64,000 nucleotides of DNA from JAGWBD01 sp965197455 (lineage in GTDB: Bacteria; Chloroflexota; Anaerolineae; Aggregatilineales; Phototrophicaceae), in contig OZ240208.1 of NCBI GenBank assembly GCA_965197455.1, positions 1,550,001 to 1,614,000 on the forward strand, given 5' to 3'. Position 1 is the stretch's first letter; each line of letters begins with the position of its first letter. Under the pieces are notes generated by a model, which worked only from the letters and a program-made list of their open reading frames with translations, had not been told where the DNA came from and did not search any database. The translations under genes and the position numbers were made by a program. This document shows positions 24,241 through 32,527 of this stretch, in pieces.

Positions 24241-25958
24241 AAGTAGTTGTTCTCCGCGGTCGGCCAGCCGGTCCAGTAGGTCTGGTTGAAGGGGATCAGC
24301 TTGGTCGCCTGGGTGATGGGCAGTGTCGGCAGTTCCTCGTACCAGATGCCCATGGCCTCCATGAAGAGCGGCAGAATGGCCGGGTCGCCCAGTTGCATGC
24401 TGCCGATCTGGTCGACGAGCGCGCTGTAGGTCTCGGCCTTCTCGCCGCTCCAGCGCCCGAGGTTGTTGCCGGCGGGAGCGGGCTCGCCAATGGGCGCGAA
24501 CCAGTTAACGTTGTCGCGATCCATCGACGCCCAGGGCTCGTTGATGGAGCCGCAGGAGTGCCAGTCGCCGCTGGCCTCGAAGTTGCCCAGGGAGCGGTTG
24601 TCGTTCCAGGTGCCGCCGGCCACGTTGGTCTGCGTCGCCGCGATGCCAGCCTGGCGCCACTGCTCGACGAGGTTCTCGGCGATGCGCCGCTTCTCGATGA
24701 AGCCCTCATGCGTCTGTATGTCGATGCCCAGCTCTGCGCCGTCCTTCTCGTAGATGCCGGCGTTATTCAGCGCATAACCCTTGCTCTCGATGATGGCCTG
24801 CGCGGCCGCCACATCCGCCACCGGCGACTGGGTCAGGCCGGCTTCCTCCAGTGCGTCGATGTAGGTCGCGGCCAGACCGCCGTATTCGGGGAAGTTGGTG
24901 CGCGAAGGCACGGTGACGCCTTCATAGGCGATGCGCACCACCTCGCTGCGGTTGGTGGCGTGGCTTAGCGCCCAGCGCATGTCCGGGTCGCCCCAGGGTT
25001 CGACCAGGTGGTTGACGGCGATGCGCCGCGCGCAGGGGCCGAACCAGACATAGGGCAGACCTTCAGTCCAGGTGACGTAGTTCGGGTTCTGCATCCGGAT
25101 TACATCCCAGGCGCCCACCGTGATGTCCATCACGCTGTCCAGCTGGTTGTCGATGGCCAGCAGCGAACGCACGTCGTCATTACCGGTGTGCACCCAGATC
25201 GCGCGCTTCGGTTCGGGGAGCGGGAAGTAGCCGCTGGCCGCGCCCCACCAGTTGTCGTCGCGGTCGTAGATGAACTCGTTCTCACTGGCGCTGACCATCT
25301 TGTAGGGCCCGCTGCCCAGCGGGTGGCCGTTTTCCAGGTCGAAGTTGGCGAAGCTGAAGACGTCTTCAATGCCCGACCAGACGTGCTCCGGCATGGGCAG
25401 GAAACTGCCGCCAATCTTCACCGAGTAGTAGTCCAGCTGGTAGCGCGGATTGGGCTTGCTCAGGTTGAACTGCACCGTCAGGTCGTCGATCTTCTCCACC
25501 GACTCGGTCCAGGCCTGAATGGCGGCGGCCCGCGCCAGCCGGCGCGTTTCGTCGTTCAACAGCAGGTTCACCGTCCAGAGGACGTCATCGGCATCCAGCG
25601 TCTCGCCATCAGACCACCATACGCCTTCGCGAATCTTCAGCGTCCAGGTCAGCAGATCGTCAGAGGGCGTCATGCTCTCACCGATCCATGGCTCGATCTC
25701 GCCGCTTTCGTAATTCAACACGAATAGCGGGTCGTAGACCACCTGACCGGTGCCCACGTTGCCGCCGGCCGAACTGCCGCCGAAGAGCTGGTTGTGGGCG
25801 AAGGGATTGCGATTGGTGGCGGCGCCGCCGTCAATGTCGAGAATGACGGTGTCCTCGCGCGGCACATCGGGAATTCCCTGCGCCGAAACAAGGCTGACAG
25901 TAAATGCCAACAACAGTGCCAGCATCAACCCGGTAAGACGCATTCTTGAACTGAACAT
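24177..25958 (-). CDS. Family 5 (oligopeptide-type) ABC solute-binding protein
   Basis: 593 residues, the usual size for DppA/OppA-like proteins that present peptides, nickel or sugars to ABC importers. A signal peptide (LMLALLLAFTVSLVSAQ) is followed by PYDPLF-like VVYDPLFVLNYESGEIEPWIGESM and LKIREGVWWSDGETLDADDVLWTV, the diagnostic segment of the family, and a two-lobed body. No permease or ATPase genes are adjacent, so it is an orphan component here. Its 3' end carries the exact 71-bp duplication. GGAGGAG precedes the ATG. Confidence 0.9.
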   Translation of the reverse strand: MFSSRMRLTGLMLALLLAFTVSLVSAQGIPDVPREDTVILDIDGGAATNRNPFAHNQLFGGSSAGGNVGTGQVVYDPLFVLNYESGEIEPWIGESMTPSDDLLTWTLKIREGVWWSDGETLDADDVLWTVNLLLNDETRRLARAAAIQAWTESVEKIDDLTVQFNLSKPNPRYQLDYYSVKIGGSFLPMPEHVWSGIEDVFSFANFDLENGHPLGSGPYKMVSASENEFIYDRDDNWWGAASGYFPLPEPKRAIWVHTGNDDVRSLLAIDNQLDSVMDITVGAWDVIRMQNPNYVTWTEGLPYVWFGPCARRIAVNHLVEPWGDPDMRWALSHATNRSEVVRIAYEGVTVPSRTNFPEYGGLAATYIDALEEAGLTQSPVADVAAAQAIIESKGYALNNAGIYEKDGAELGIDIQTHEGFIEKRRIAENLVEQWRQAGIAATQTNVAGGTWNDNRSLGNFEASGDWHSCGSINEPWASMDRDNVNWFAPIGEPAPAGNNLGRWSGEKAETYSALVDQIGSMQLGDPAILPLFMEAMGIWYEELPTLPITQATKLIPFNQTYWTGWPTAENNYFHAPTWWHSTAKIILNLKKAG

Positions 25959-25991
25959 ACTTCTCCTCCAGAATCACTTGTTGATGCGAAT

Positions 25992-26019
25992 ATTGTAACG
26001 TCAATGCCCCCCTGCACAA
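25992..26019 (-). promoter_or_regulatory. Candidate promoter of the binding-protein gene
   Basis: On the minus strand TTGTGC (26014-26019), a 16-base spacer and TACAAT (25992-25997, 5 of 6 to TATAAT) end 33 bases before the start codon. The -35 is weak. Confidence 0.45.
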
Positions 26020-26077
26020 AAAATAAGTTCATCAATTGGCCAGGTTTGTGCATCTGCAGGCTGACCAGCGACCTGCG

Positions 26078-26611
26078 TCAAAACTCGATGTACTGCTTCC
26101 AGGAATCCTGGCCGCGGCTAACCGCGATGACGAGGTAGCTGGTACGTGGCGTGCGCGGCTCGCTGCGCATGCGCATACCAGCCTCGTGCGGCAGGCGGTT
26201 GCCCTTGCGGTGGTTGCAGGCGGTGCAGGCACAGGCGGTGTTCGTCCAGTGATCCTTGCCGCCGCGCGAACGTGGCAGGACGTGATCGATGGTCAGATCA
26301 GTGCGGCCCAGCACGCGCCCCTTCTGCAGGCTGCCCGGACGCGCGCCGCAGTAGATGCAGGTATGGTCGTCGCGGATGAGCACGCCCTTGCGGCTCCAGT
26401 GAGCGCGCCGCCGCGGCACGTTGACGAAGGTGCGCAGCGCGATCACCGAGGGCACCGCAAAGCGCATGCTCACCGTGCGCAGGAAACGGCCGCTCTCCTC
26501 AACCGTGATGGCCTTGCCGACCAGCAGCAGGTTGATGGCGCGCGGCACACCGATAACCGCCAGCGGCTCCCAGCTGCTGCCGTTTAGCAAAAGCACCCGC
26601 CCGTTGATCAT
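26078..26611 (-). CDS. HNH endonuclease-family protein
   Basis: 177 residues from the ATG at 26611; a TTG at 26653 would add 14 residues. The zinc-binding HNH module is complete: C85-x2-C88 (CIYCG), LTIDH110 with VLPRSRGG, WTN124, and CACTAC132NHRKGNR. The N-terminal RVLLLNGSSWEPLAVIGVPRAINLLL segment is the standard leader of the standalone HNH family common in Chloroflexota and Actinobacteria. These are nucleases of uncertain biology and need not be part of a restriction system; no methylase is nearby. Confidence 0.88.
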   Translation of the reverse strand: MINGRVLLLNGSSWEPLAVIGVPRAINLLLVGKAITVEESGRFLRTVSMRFAVPSVIALRTFVNVPRRRAHWSRKGVLIRDDHTCIYCGARPGSLQKGRVLGRTDLTIDHVLPRSRGGKDHWTNTACACTACNHRKGNRLPHEAGMRMRSEPRTPRTSYLVIAVSRGQDSWKQYIEF

Positions 26612-26656
26612 GCTTGCCACGCCCCGCGCATCCCTGTTCACTGCGTCGGTCAAGTA

Positions 26657-26938
26657 CTATATCGCAGGTCGCCGTCGTCTGCCTGGCCCTGTGCGCAGCA
26701 ATCGCAGTTGCGGCGCTGCCCTGCGGGTGGGATGGCGCTCGATCTCGGCCAGGGTCTCGCCCGCCAGGTATTGAATCTCGCTCAACCAGGCTTTCAGCGC
26801 AGCTTCCGGCAGCGGGCTCGTTTGCTGCAACAGCCCCTCGCTGGCGGCGCTGTGCAGGGTATCCAGTAACGTTATCTGACTGGCCAGCTGGTCGATGTCG
26901 ATGACAGGCTGTGTTTCGCTGTTGTGGCCAGGCTTCAT
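26657..26938 (-). CDS. Small hypothetical protein
   Basis: 93 residues of unknown function. Helical, Leu-rich N-terminal two thirds (IDQLASQITLLDTLHSAASEGLLQQ), then a basic tail RTGPGRRRRPAI. The ATG at 26938 has GAGAGGTG at the right distance, and the gene ends three bases before the possible TTG start of the HNH gene, so the two are likely cotranscribed. No domain is recognised. Confidence 0.55.
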   Translation of the reverse strand: MKPGHNSETQPVIDIDQLASQITLLDTLHSAASEGLLQQTSPLPEAALKAWLSEIQYLAGETLAEIERHPTRRAAPQLRLLRTGPGRRRRPAI

Positions 26939-26972
26939 GGTTCACCTCTCGCACTACAATGTGATGTCTTGT

Positions 26973-27018
26973 CAAAAACAAAAAGGCGTGAAACCGGTCT
27001 CGCTCCCGGTCTCACGCC
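26973..27018 (-). terminator. Rho-independent terminator downstream of the HTH gene
   Basis: On the minus strand GGCGTGAGACCGG pairs with CCGGTTTCACGCC (one mismatch in 13) around a 7-base loop at 26985-27018, followed by TTTTTGTTTTTG (26973-26984). This is a strong intrinsic terminator ending the HTH transcript before the next gene. Confidence 0.85.
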
Positions 27019-27048
27019 CTGTAATTCAGGACTGGCATCTGGGGAAGA

Positions 27049-27192
27049 TCAACGCTCTGGTGGCTCCCCCCATTGCCAAGGGTACCGGGTGCGCCCGCGC
27101 GGGCCGTCATTGTCCGCAGGACCAAACAAGCGTGGCCCGTTACGGCGCGACGACAGGGCGGCGGCAAGCTGCATACGGTTCAGCAGTTTCAT
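27049..27192 (-). CDS. Possible 47-residue ORF after the HTH gene
   Basis: The ATG at 27192 lies one base beyond the stop of the HTH gene and the frame (MKLLNRMQLAAALSSRR...) is open for 47 codons before the terminator at 26973-27018. No domain and no clear ribosome site apart from coupling to the upstream stop. It may be a coupled small protein or non-coding trailer. Confidence 0.3.
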   Translation of the reverse strand: MKLLNRMQLAAALSSRRNGPRLFGPADNDGPRGRTRYPWQWGEPPER

Positions 27193-27193
27193 G

Positions 27194-27403
27194 TCAGGCG
27201 CCCTTGCCCACAGACGTATCGCTCAGCATATCCAGCAGACTCTCCCCGGTGATGAAAATGCGCCGCATGCCGTCGGGCTTGCTGATGCGCAAATGTCCGT
27301 TGTTGATGAGGCGCTTGAGCGTGCTCAGGCTGATGCCCAGGGCCTGCGCTGCTTCTTGCCGCGAATACACGGCGAAGGGCTCAATGGCGATCTTGTCGCT
27401 CAC
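27194..27403 (-). CDS. Excisionase/MerR-type helix-turn-helix protein
   Basis: 69 residues from the GTG at 27403, chosen because it is preceded by a purine-rich GGGAAGAAG; an upstream reading extends to 27484 but is low-complexity and basic. The core YSRQEAAQALGISLSTLKRLINNGHLRISKPDGMRRIF is the HTH_17 winged-helix DNA-binding domain used by phage excisionases and small regulators. There is no integrase or phage gene nearby, so a standalone regulator is more likely. Its transcript ends at the terminator at 26973-27018. Confidence 0.75.
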   Translation of the reverse strand: MSDKIAIEPFAVYSRQEAAQALGISLSTLKRLINNGHLRISKPDGMRRIFITGESLLDMLSDTSVGKGA

Positions 27404-27545
27404 GCTCGATCTTCTTCCCGGGTCCGTTTTCCGGTCACAGGCCCGAACCCGGCCGAAGACCTGCGACGGGCAGGATTGTGACACAGCCCGCAGGGCCTGT
27501 CAAGGCAAGTCTGCGGGCCCAAAAGGGCGGCAACAGCTCACCTGT

Positions 27546-28412
27546 CTAGCCTTTCAGCGCGCCGACTGTAACTCCCTTTTGGATCTGGCTCTGGAAGATA
27601 ATATAGACTGCCAGTGTCGGTATCATGATAATCGTGACAGCCGCAAACAATGCGGACCAGTCACTTTTGTAGTATTGCTGGTGGAGCATGAATGACAGGC
27701 CCTGCGGCAGCAGATAATTGTCGCGCTCCGACATCAATATCAAGGGCAGGATAAATTGATTCCACATTCCCAGAAAGTTGAAAATAGCCATCGAAACCAG
27801 CCCGGGTTGTGCCAATGGCAGCATCACGCGGAAGAACACCTGGTATTCATTTGCCCCATCGATGAGCGCGGCTTCATGCAACTCGGAGGGCAGCGTCCTG
27901 AAAAACCCTGTCAGGAAGAAGATGGTGAAGGGCAGCGAATAGGCAGTATACACCAACGATAATCCCAGGAAAGTGTTCAGTAGTTGCAGGTCCTTCGCCA
28001 GGAAAAAGAGTGGTACCAGAGCCATGAAGATGGGGAAGAGCATCCCGGCCATGAACACGTAGAAAAGTACGCGACTACCAGGAAACTTAAACCGCGCCAG
28101 GATGTACGACGTCATTGAAGAAAGGACCAGTGTCAAGACCAGACCAGGGATGACAACCCGCATACTATTGAGAAAGTATTCCCCAATATGCACCGTCACC
28201 CAGGCGCGTTCAAAATTGTTCCATTGCAGCTCTTGTGGCAGAGCCCAGGGCTCGAAGAAGATCTCCTGGTCGGTCTTAAACGAACTGTACACCAGCCAGA
28301 TCATCGGGAGGATAACAATGGCTGCCCAGAAAACGAGGCTAATGTTTATAAAAGACAGGGATACCAGTTGGCCCGGGCCTGGTTTGGGCCGAGTTGCTGC
28401 GGACATCATCAA
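27546..28412 (-). CDS. Sugar ABC transporter permease, MalG type
   Basis: 288 residues, six membrane helices. The EAA-loop that contacts the ATPase is visible as EAALIDGANEYQVFFRVMLPLAQPGL. The C terminus (IIFQSQIQKGVTVGALKG) is the standard end of MalG/UgpE-type permeases. Starts within the stop of the companion permease gene (four-base overlap). Together with the two genes that follow it forms a complete carbohydrate importer apart from its ATPase, which is not encoded here; such importers commonly share one MsmK-type ATPase encoded elsewhere. Confidence 0.93.
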   Translation of the reverse strand: MMMSAATRPKPGPGQLVSLSFINISLVFWAAIVILPMIWLVYSSFKTDQEIFFEPWALPQELQWNNFERAWVTVHIGEYFLNSMRVVIPGLVLTLVLSSMTSYILARFKFPGSRVLFYVFMAGMLFPIFMALVPLFFLAKDLQLLNTFLGLSLVYTAYSLPFTIFFLTGFFRTLPSELHEAALIDGANEYQVFFRVMLPLAQPGLVSMAIFNFLGMWNQFILPLILMSERDNYLLPQGLSFMLHQQYYKSDWSALFAAVTIIMIPTLAVYIIFQSQIQKGVTVGALKG

Positions 28413-29287
28413 TACTCCAGAGTTTCGCGTTGGGTTACCCGCAATGTAAGGAGGGACAGGATCAAGGCCAGAAGGAACATGGCGACGGCGACGGCGGTTG
28501 CATAGCCAAATTTGCCACTCAGGAACGCGCGTTCATACACGTAGGTCGACAGGACATCGGTCGAGCGGTTTGGCCCGCCGAGGGTCATCGTCTGGGTGAT
28601 GGCAAACATATTGGTCGCCCCGATTGCCAGGAACACCATGGCTGTGCGAATGGTGTCCCACAACAGCGGCAATGTGATTTTCCAGAACAGATCCCAGCGA
28701 GTTGCGCCGTCAATGGTTGCTGCTTCATAGTAAGAATCAGGGATTGAGTCCATTCCAGCGATAAACAGTACGACATTAAATCCGACAGCTTGCCAGACTA
28801 CAACGGCGCCAACAGCCGCCATGGCGGTGTCTGGATTGCCCAGCCAGGCAATCGCCTCAGGCCCGCCCAGAAAGTTCGCAATGCTGCTCAGGATACCGAT
28901 GGTTGGATGGTAGATGAAGCTCCACAGAACGCCGATGGCTACCAGCGACATGACCTGCGGGAAAAAGAAGGTGATGCGATAGAACTTTCTGAAGCGCGCC
29001 TTGCCATGGGTGAGCAAGAATGCCAGATACAGGGAGATGACAATGGTGATCGCCGGGATGGTCAGCAAATAGATGAGATTGTGCTTGAGCGCGTTCCAGA
29101 AAAAATCGTCCGCCAGCAATTTTATAAAGTTCTCAAGCCCAATGAATGTCGGTTTAGGTGTAAGCCCACGCCATTTCGTCAGGCTGAAATACATCGCGCG
29201 TCCATAGGGATAGACGACGAAGACCAGAAACAGCGCGATTGCCGGCAGGGTGAAAGGAACGATGATATGAAGTTTTCTTTTGGTCAC
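28409..29287 (-). CDS. Sugar ABC transporter permease, MalF type
   Basis: 292 residues. Helix 1 follows TLPAIALFLVFVVYPYGRAMYFSLTKW, the family signature, and the EAA-loop reads YEAATIDGATRWDLFWKITLPLLWDTI. Six helices in all. It pairs with the MalG-type permease that overlaps its 3' end. A strong hairpin terminator upstream (29358-29394) lies between it and the binding-protein gene, which would let the binding protein be made in excess. Confidence 0.93.
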   Translation of the reverse strand: MTKRKLHIIVPFTLPAIALFLVFVVYPYGRAMYFSLTKWRGLTPKPTFIGLENFIKLLADDFFWNALKHNLIYLLTIPAITIVISLYLAFLLTHGKARFRKFYRITFFFPQVMSLVAIGVLWSFIYHPTIGILSSIANFLGGPEAIAWLGNPDTAMAAVGAVVVWQAVGFNVVLFIAGMDSIPDSYYEAATIDGATRWDLFWKITLPLLWDTIRTAMVFLAIGATNMFAITQTMTLGGPNRSTDVLSTYVYERAFLSGKFGYATAVAVAMFLLALILSLLTLRVTQRETLEY

Positions 29288-29357
29288 GTTTCCACCCCGG
29301 GAACCACCTCATCGGCCCCCTTGGCAAGCTGATGACAAGCAAGATTCCTAAATTCAG

Positions 29358-29394
29358 AAAAATACAGTGACACCTGTATTCGGTGTCACTGTAT
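29358..29394 (-). terminator. Internal terminator between binding protein and permeases
   Basis: On the minus strand a perfect 13-bp stem (ATACAGTGACACC with GGTGTCACTGTAT, 29362-29394) is followed by TTTTT (29358-29362). It lies downstream of the binding-protein stop (29425) and 71 bases upstream of the permease start, a common device for partial read-through. Confidence 0.85.
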
Positions 29395-29424
29395 CACATC
29401 AACTGCGGGTGACCGGTATCAGAG

Positions 29425-30819
29425 TCAGGCGCGGGAATACTTCGGAATGTCGTCGTCGGCTTTCACCGCGTCGGCAGCCGCCTGAACGGTCTCGACAAAT
29501 TGCTCGGGCGATATGCGGTTGGTCAAAAGCTCACCGGTGGCATTTTGCAGGGCTGTGTCCAGATCCGAGTACCAGCCCCTGAAGAAGAAGTTGAAGCCGC
29601 CATCTGCCGCCTCAACCGCAGTCAGCGCCGATTGCAGAGCGGAACTGAGTTCGATGCCTTCACTGCCGCCGAAGACCGGCATGATGGCGCTGATTTCCTT
29701 GGCAAAGAACTGGGCATTGTGTTTGGAGAGCATGCAACGCATAAACTCCATCCCGCCCACAACATTGGCCGCGTTCTTTGGCACGATGTAGGGCTCGCCT
29801 GGCCAGGCGACTATGGAATCGTATGAACTTTCATCCGGACCGGGCACTGGTTTGATCACCATGTCGAACCCTTCCGGGATCAAGTCGCGCATTTCATTTT
29901 CCAGCCAGGTGCCGCATGGGATGAAGGCCGCGTTTCCTTGCAGCCATTCCGCTTGCGATTCGGTATGTGTCAGCCCCTCGGTACCCGGCAGAATGTATTC
30001 GTTCTCCGCCAGTTGGTGCATCATGCTGGCAGCCTGCAATACTTCAGCGCTCTTCCAGGCATCATCTTCCAGGTTGTCAAGGGCTTTGACGGCGTCGATG
30101 CCGCCCACTTTGTAAACCAGGTGCATAAAGCAGCCGAATACCATGTAATACGGGAATTTGCCCTGATATGTCCACGGGGCGATGCCAGCCGACTTGATGG
30201 TCTCACACAGGGACAGCATACCATCCCAGGTGCGCGGGTATTCCCAGCCCATCTCGTCAAACAGGCTTTGGCTGTGCCACACACTGGCTACCGTAAACGC
30301 AACGTTGAGATAGAGTTGCCGTCCATCAAAAACGCCGTCGGCTTGCGAACCGGGGAAAAGTGTCTCGGCAAAGGTATTACCGGGCGTATCCAGCGCTGGC
30401 GCGGCCATCAAAGCCGACAAATCCGCCAGTTGATCATCAGCGACCAGAGAATCCATGGGGATGGCGAAAGCGCCGCTGTTGTCGATGACATCCGGAGGGT
30501 TGCCGCCAATGAAGCGCGGGCGCAGAATCTCGGAGACCTGTTGAATGCCCTCAACGGTCATGGTATTGTCCGGGTGCAGCGCCCGGAAATAATCGGCGGC
30601 ATTATCGATGTAGGAGCGTCCGAAACCGCCCTCAAAGAATACGCCGTCTACTGCTGTACCAGCTTCCAGTCCAAGCGGGTTGACGGCATCGGCTGCGACT
30701 TCAAAGGGCAGGCCATCCTGGGCCAGGGCAATCGAGGGCAACCACTGGCTGCCGGCCGCTGCTGCTGCCAGGGCTGCCGACGACTTCAAAAAGCCGCGTC
30801 TTGAAAACTGCTTGCTCAT
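29425..30819 (-). CDS. Sugar ABC transporter solute-binding protein (family 1) with Tat-like signal
   Basis: 464 residues from the ATG at 30819 (another ATG is adjacent at 30822), each preceded by AGGGAG. The N terminus SKQFSRRGFLKSSAALAAAAAG is a twin-arginine signal peptide, implying export in folded form. The mature protein has the two-lobed binding-protein look with EDDAWKSAEVLQAASMMHQLAENEY and the late SPEQFVETVQAAADAV. It delivers an unidentified sugar to the permeases encoded downstream. Confidence 0.9.
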   Translation of the reverse strand: MSKQFSRRGFLKSSAALAAAAAGSQWLPSIALAQDGLPFEVAADAVNPLGLEAGTAVDGVFFEGGFGRSYIDNAADYFRALHPDNTMTVEGIQQVSEILRPRFIGGNPPDVIDNSGAFAIPMDSLVADDQLADLSALMAAPALDTPGNTFAETLFPGSQADGVFDGRQLYLNVAFTVASVWHSQSLFDEMGWEYPRTWDGMLSLCETIKSAGIAPWTYQGKFPYYMVFGCFMHLVYKVGGIDAVKALDNLEDDAWKSAEVLQAASMMHQLAENEYILPGTEGLTHTESQAEWLQGNAAFIPCGTWLENEMRDLIPEGFDMVIKPVPGPDESSYDSIVAWPGEPYIVPKNAANVVGGMEFMRCMLSKHNAQFFAKEISAIMPVFGGSEGIELSSALQSALTAVEAADGGFNFFFRGWYSDLDTALQNATGELLTNRISPEQFVETVQAAADAVKADDDIPKYSRA

Positions 30820-30910
30820 CATTATCTCCCTAATCTGCTCTTGTTCTGGCAAGGTCCTTAAAGCATCGGCTGTTGACTGGTGAATTGGCGAGGCCAGATC
30901 ACCTGCTACA

Positions 30911-30938
30911 AGTCTATCCGACAACAAAACCTTGTCAA
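30911..30938 (-). promoter_or_regulatory. Promoter of the sugar ABC operon
   Basis: On the minus strand TTGACA (30933-30938, perfect -35), a 16-base spacer and TAGACT (30911-30916, 4 of 6). Transcription would start near 30904, about 85 bases ahead of the binding-protein ATG. Confidence 0.6.
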
Positions 30939-31110
30939 GTTTAAAACAGGAAGTGGTTGATATGATGGGTTAGCAAAGTCAGGGAGATGAGCCGGACAGT
31001 CTGGATTCCTGTGCCTGTGAAACTGCCGGCGATTCCAGCAAAACACTTTGCGGTCATTATGTGGTCTGAACGGCCCGGACAGACCGCAACAGACCGGCGC
31101 AGACTGACGC
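30939..31110. other. Intergenic region without recognised features
   Basis: Together with the elements on either side this lies in a 638-base gap between the divergent binding-protein gene and pheS. The stretch 30939-31110 holds no ORF with a ribosome site and no palindrome I could support as an operator. Confidence 0.5.
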
Positions 31111-31139
31111 TTGCCATTCCGCCCGGTCGGCGGCATACT
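31111..31139 (+). promoter_or_regulatory. Candidate promoter of the T-box-pheST transcript
   Basis: TTGCCA at 31111-31116 (5 of 6), a 17-base spacer and CATACT at 31134-31139 (4 of 6). A start near 31146 would place the T-box stem I at the very 5' end of the transcript, as usual. Confidence 0.45.
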
Positions 31140-31149
31140 GGCGCGCAAC

Positions 31150-31397
31150 AGCCACGACGGAGACAGTTCGTGGTGCAGGCGTCTTCAGGGAGCCAGGGGC
31201 CACCGACTGCAAGCCCCGGCAGGCGCGCCACCGCGTAATTCCCTCCCGAGTTGACAGGGGAACGCCCCGCGCAGGGGTCAGTAGCCTGCTCCGCCCGCCG
31301 GCGTTAACAGGCATGATGAGCGGGCCGCCATGGGCGGCCAACCAGGGTGGTACCGCGGGAGCCAGACTCTCGTCCCTGACCGGGGCGGGAGTTTTTT
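31150..31397 (+). promoter_or_regulatory. T-box riboswitch (tRNA-Phe sensing) upstream of pheST
   Basis: The T-box consensus AGGGTGGTACCGCG is at 31344-31357. The bulge UGGU (31348-31351) can pair with tRNA 3' ACCA, and its last base matches the A73 discriminator of tRNA-Phe. Upstream, AGGGAGCC...GACTGCAAGCCCCGG (31190-31219) resembles the stem I AG-bulge and distal loop, followed by a TTC at 31239-31241 in the position expected for the specifier, i.e. the Phe codon. A perfect GGCCGCC-ATG-GGCGGCC hairpin (31323-31339) precedes the T-box. Uncharged tRNA-Phe would stabilise the antiterminator and turn on pheS and pheT. The exact 5' end and stem I pairings were not folded. Confidence 0.88.
31367..31397 (+). 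terminator. T-box-controlled terminator
   Basis: CTCTCGTCCC (31367-31376) pairs over 10 positions (two G-T) with GGGGCGGGAG (31382-31391) around a five-base loop and is followed by six Ts (31392-31397). It is mutually exclusive with the antiterminator formed by the T-box sequence. Confidence 0.88.
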
Positions 31398-31457
31398 AAT
31401 TTGTCCCGCGGCGCCGGTCAGCGGCGGCCCTGACCAGGGAAACACAGGAGACCAGAC

Positions 31458-32492
31458 ATGCTCGAGCAACTTGAAGCGCAATATGCGGAAGCGCTGCAGG
31501 CCCTCGCCGAGGTCAGCGACAGTGAGGCGCTGAAAGCCTGGGAGAGCGCCTGGCTGGGGCGGCGCGGCGCCATCACCGCCATGCTGCGAGCCACCGGGCA
31601 GCTGCCGAAGGAGCAGCGGGCGGCCTTTGGCAAGCGCGCCAACGAAGTCCGCCAGTTGCTGGGCGTGGCCAACGAGGAACGCGAGGAGGCCGTGCGAGCG
31701 GCCGAGCTGGCGCAGGACCTTGAGGAAGGCGAGATCGACATCACGCTGCCGGGTCGCAAGCGCGTCAAGGGCGGCCTGCACCCTTCGACGCGCACCCTGC
31801 GCGAGTTCGCCAGCATCTGGGGCGAGATGGGCTTTCAGGTGTTCCGCAGCCGTGATGTCGAAACGGACGAGTTCAACTTCCAGTATCTGAACTTTCCACC
31901 GCATCATCCGGCGCGCGACATGCAGGATTCCTTCTACACCACCACGCCCGGCGTCATCCTGCGCACCCACACGTCACCGGGTCAGATTCACGCCATGCGT
32001 GAGCTGGGCGCGGACGGCACGCGCCCCATCCGCGTAATCCTGCCCGGCATGTGCTACCGCTACGAGCAAATCACCGCGCGCAGCGAGTTACAGTTCTACC
32101 AGGTGGAGGGCCTCGCGGTCGGGCGCGACATCCGTATGACCGACCTCAAGGGCACCATTGCCGTCTTCGCCCGCCGCATGTTCGGCGATGACGCGCGCGT
32201 GCGCTACCGCGCCTCCTACTTCCCCTTCACCGAGCCCAGCATGGAGATCGATGTCGAGTGCTTCCTCTGCGGCGGCTCCGGCTGCCGCGTCTGCAAGTAC
32301 AGCGGCTGGCTGGAAATCGCCGGCAGCGGCATGGTGCACCCGGTTGTGCTGCGCAACGGCGGCTATGATCCGGCCGTCTGGAGCGGCTTCGCTTTCGGTA
32401 TGGGCCCGGAACGCAGCGCCATGCTGCGCCACGACATCCACGACATACGCTACTTCTGGGGCAACGACCTGCGTTTCCTCGAGCAATTCTAG
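31458..32492 (+). CDS. pheS: Phenylalanine-tRNA ligase alpha subunit
   Basis: 344 residues, normal PheS length. The N-terminal coiled coil (about 1-85) is followed by the class II catalytic core: motif 1 around HPSTRTLREFASIWGEMGF, motif 2 with FYTTTPGVILRTHTS, MCYRYEQITARSELQFYQVEG, and motif 3 SGFAFGMGPERSAMLRH. The segment C-x2-C-x4-C-x2-C (CFLCGGSGCRVCK) is a zinc-ribbon-like insertion found in a subset of bacterial PheS. AGGAG precedes the ATG, 60 bases downstream of the T-box terminator. Forms an alpha2beta2 enzyme with PheT. Confidence 0.97.
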   Translation: MLEQLEAQYAEALQALAEVSDSEALKAWESAWLGRRGAITAMLRATGQLPKEQRAAFGKRANEVRQLLGVANEEREEAVRAAELAQDLEEGEIDITLPGRKRVKGGLHPSTRTLREFASIWGEMGFQVFRSRDVETDEFNFQYLNFPPHHPARDMQDSFYTTTPGVILRTHTSPGQIHAMRELGADGTRPIRVILPGMCYRYEQITARSELQFYQVEGLAVGRDIRMTDLKGTIAVFARRMFGDDARVRYRASYFPFTEPSMEIDVECFLCGGSGCRVCKYSGWLEIAGSGMVHPVVLRNGGYDPAVWSGFAFGMGPERSAMLRHDIHDIRYFWGNDLRFLEQF

Positions 32493-32527
32493 CGACCGGT
32501 AAAACCGGAGCCGATTCAGGAGGCCCC

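Noticed and set aside
27404..27484. Upstream extension of the HTH protein
   Set aside because: The extra residues are basic low-complexity sequence and the ribosome site fits the GTG at 27403.
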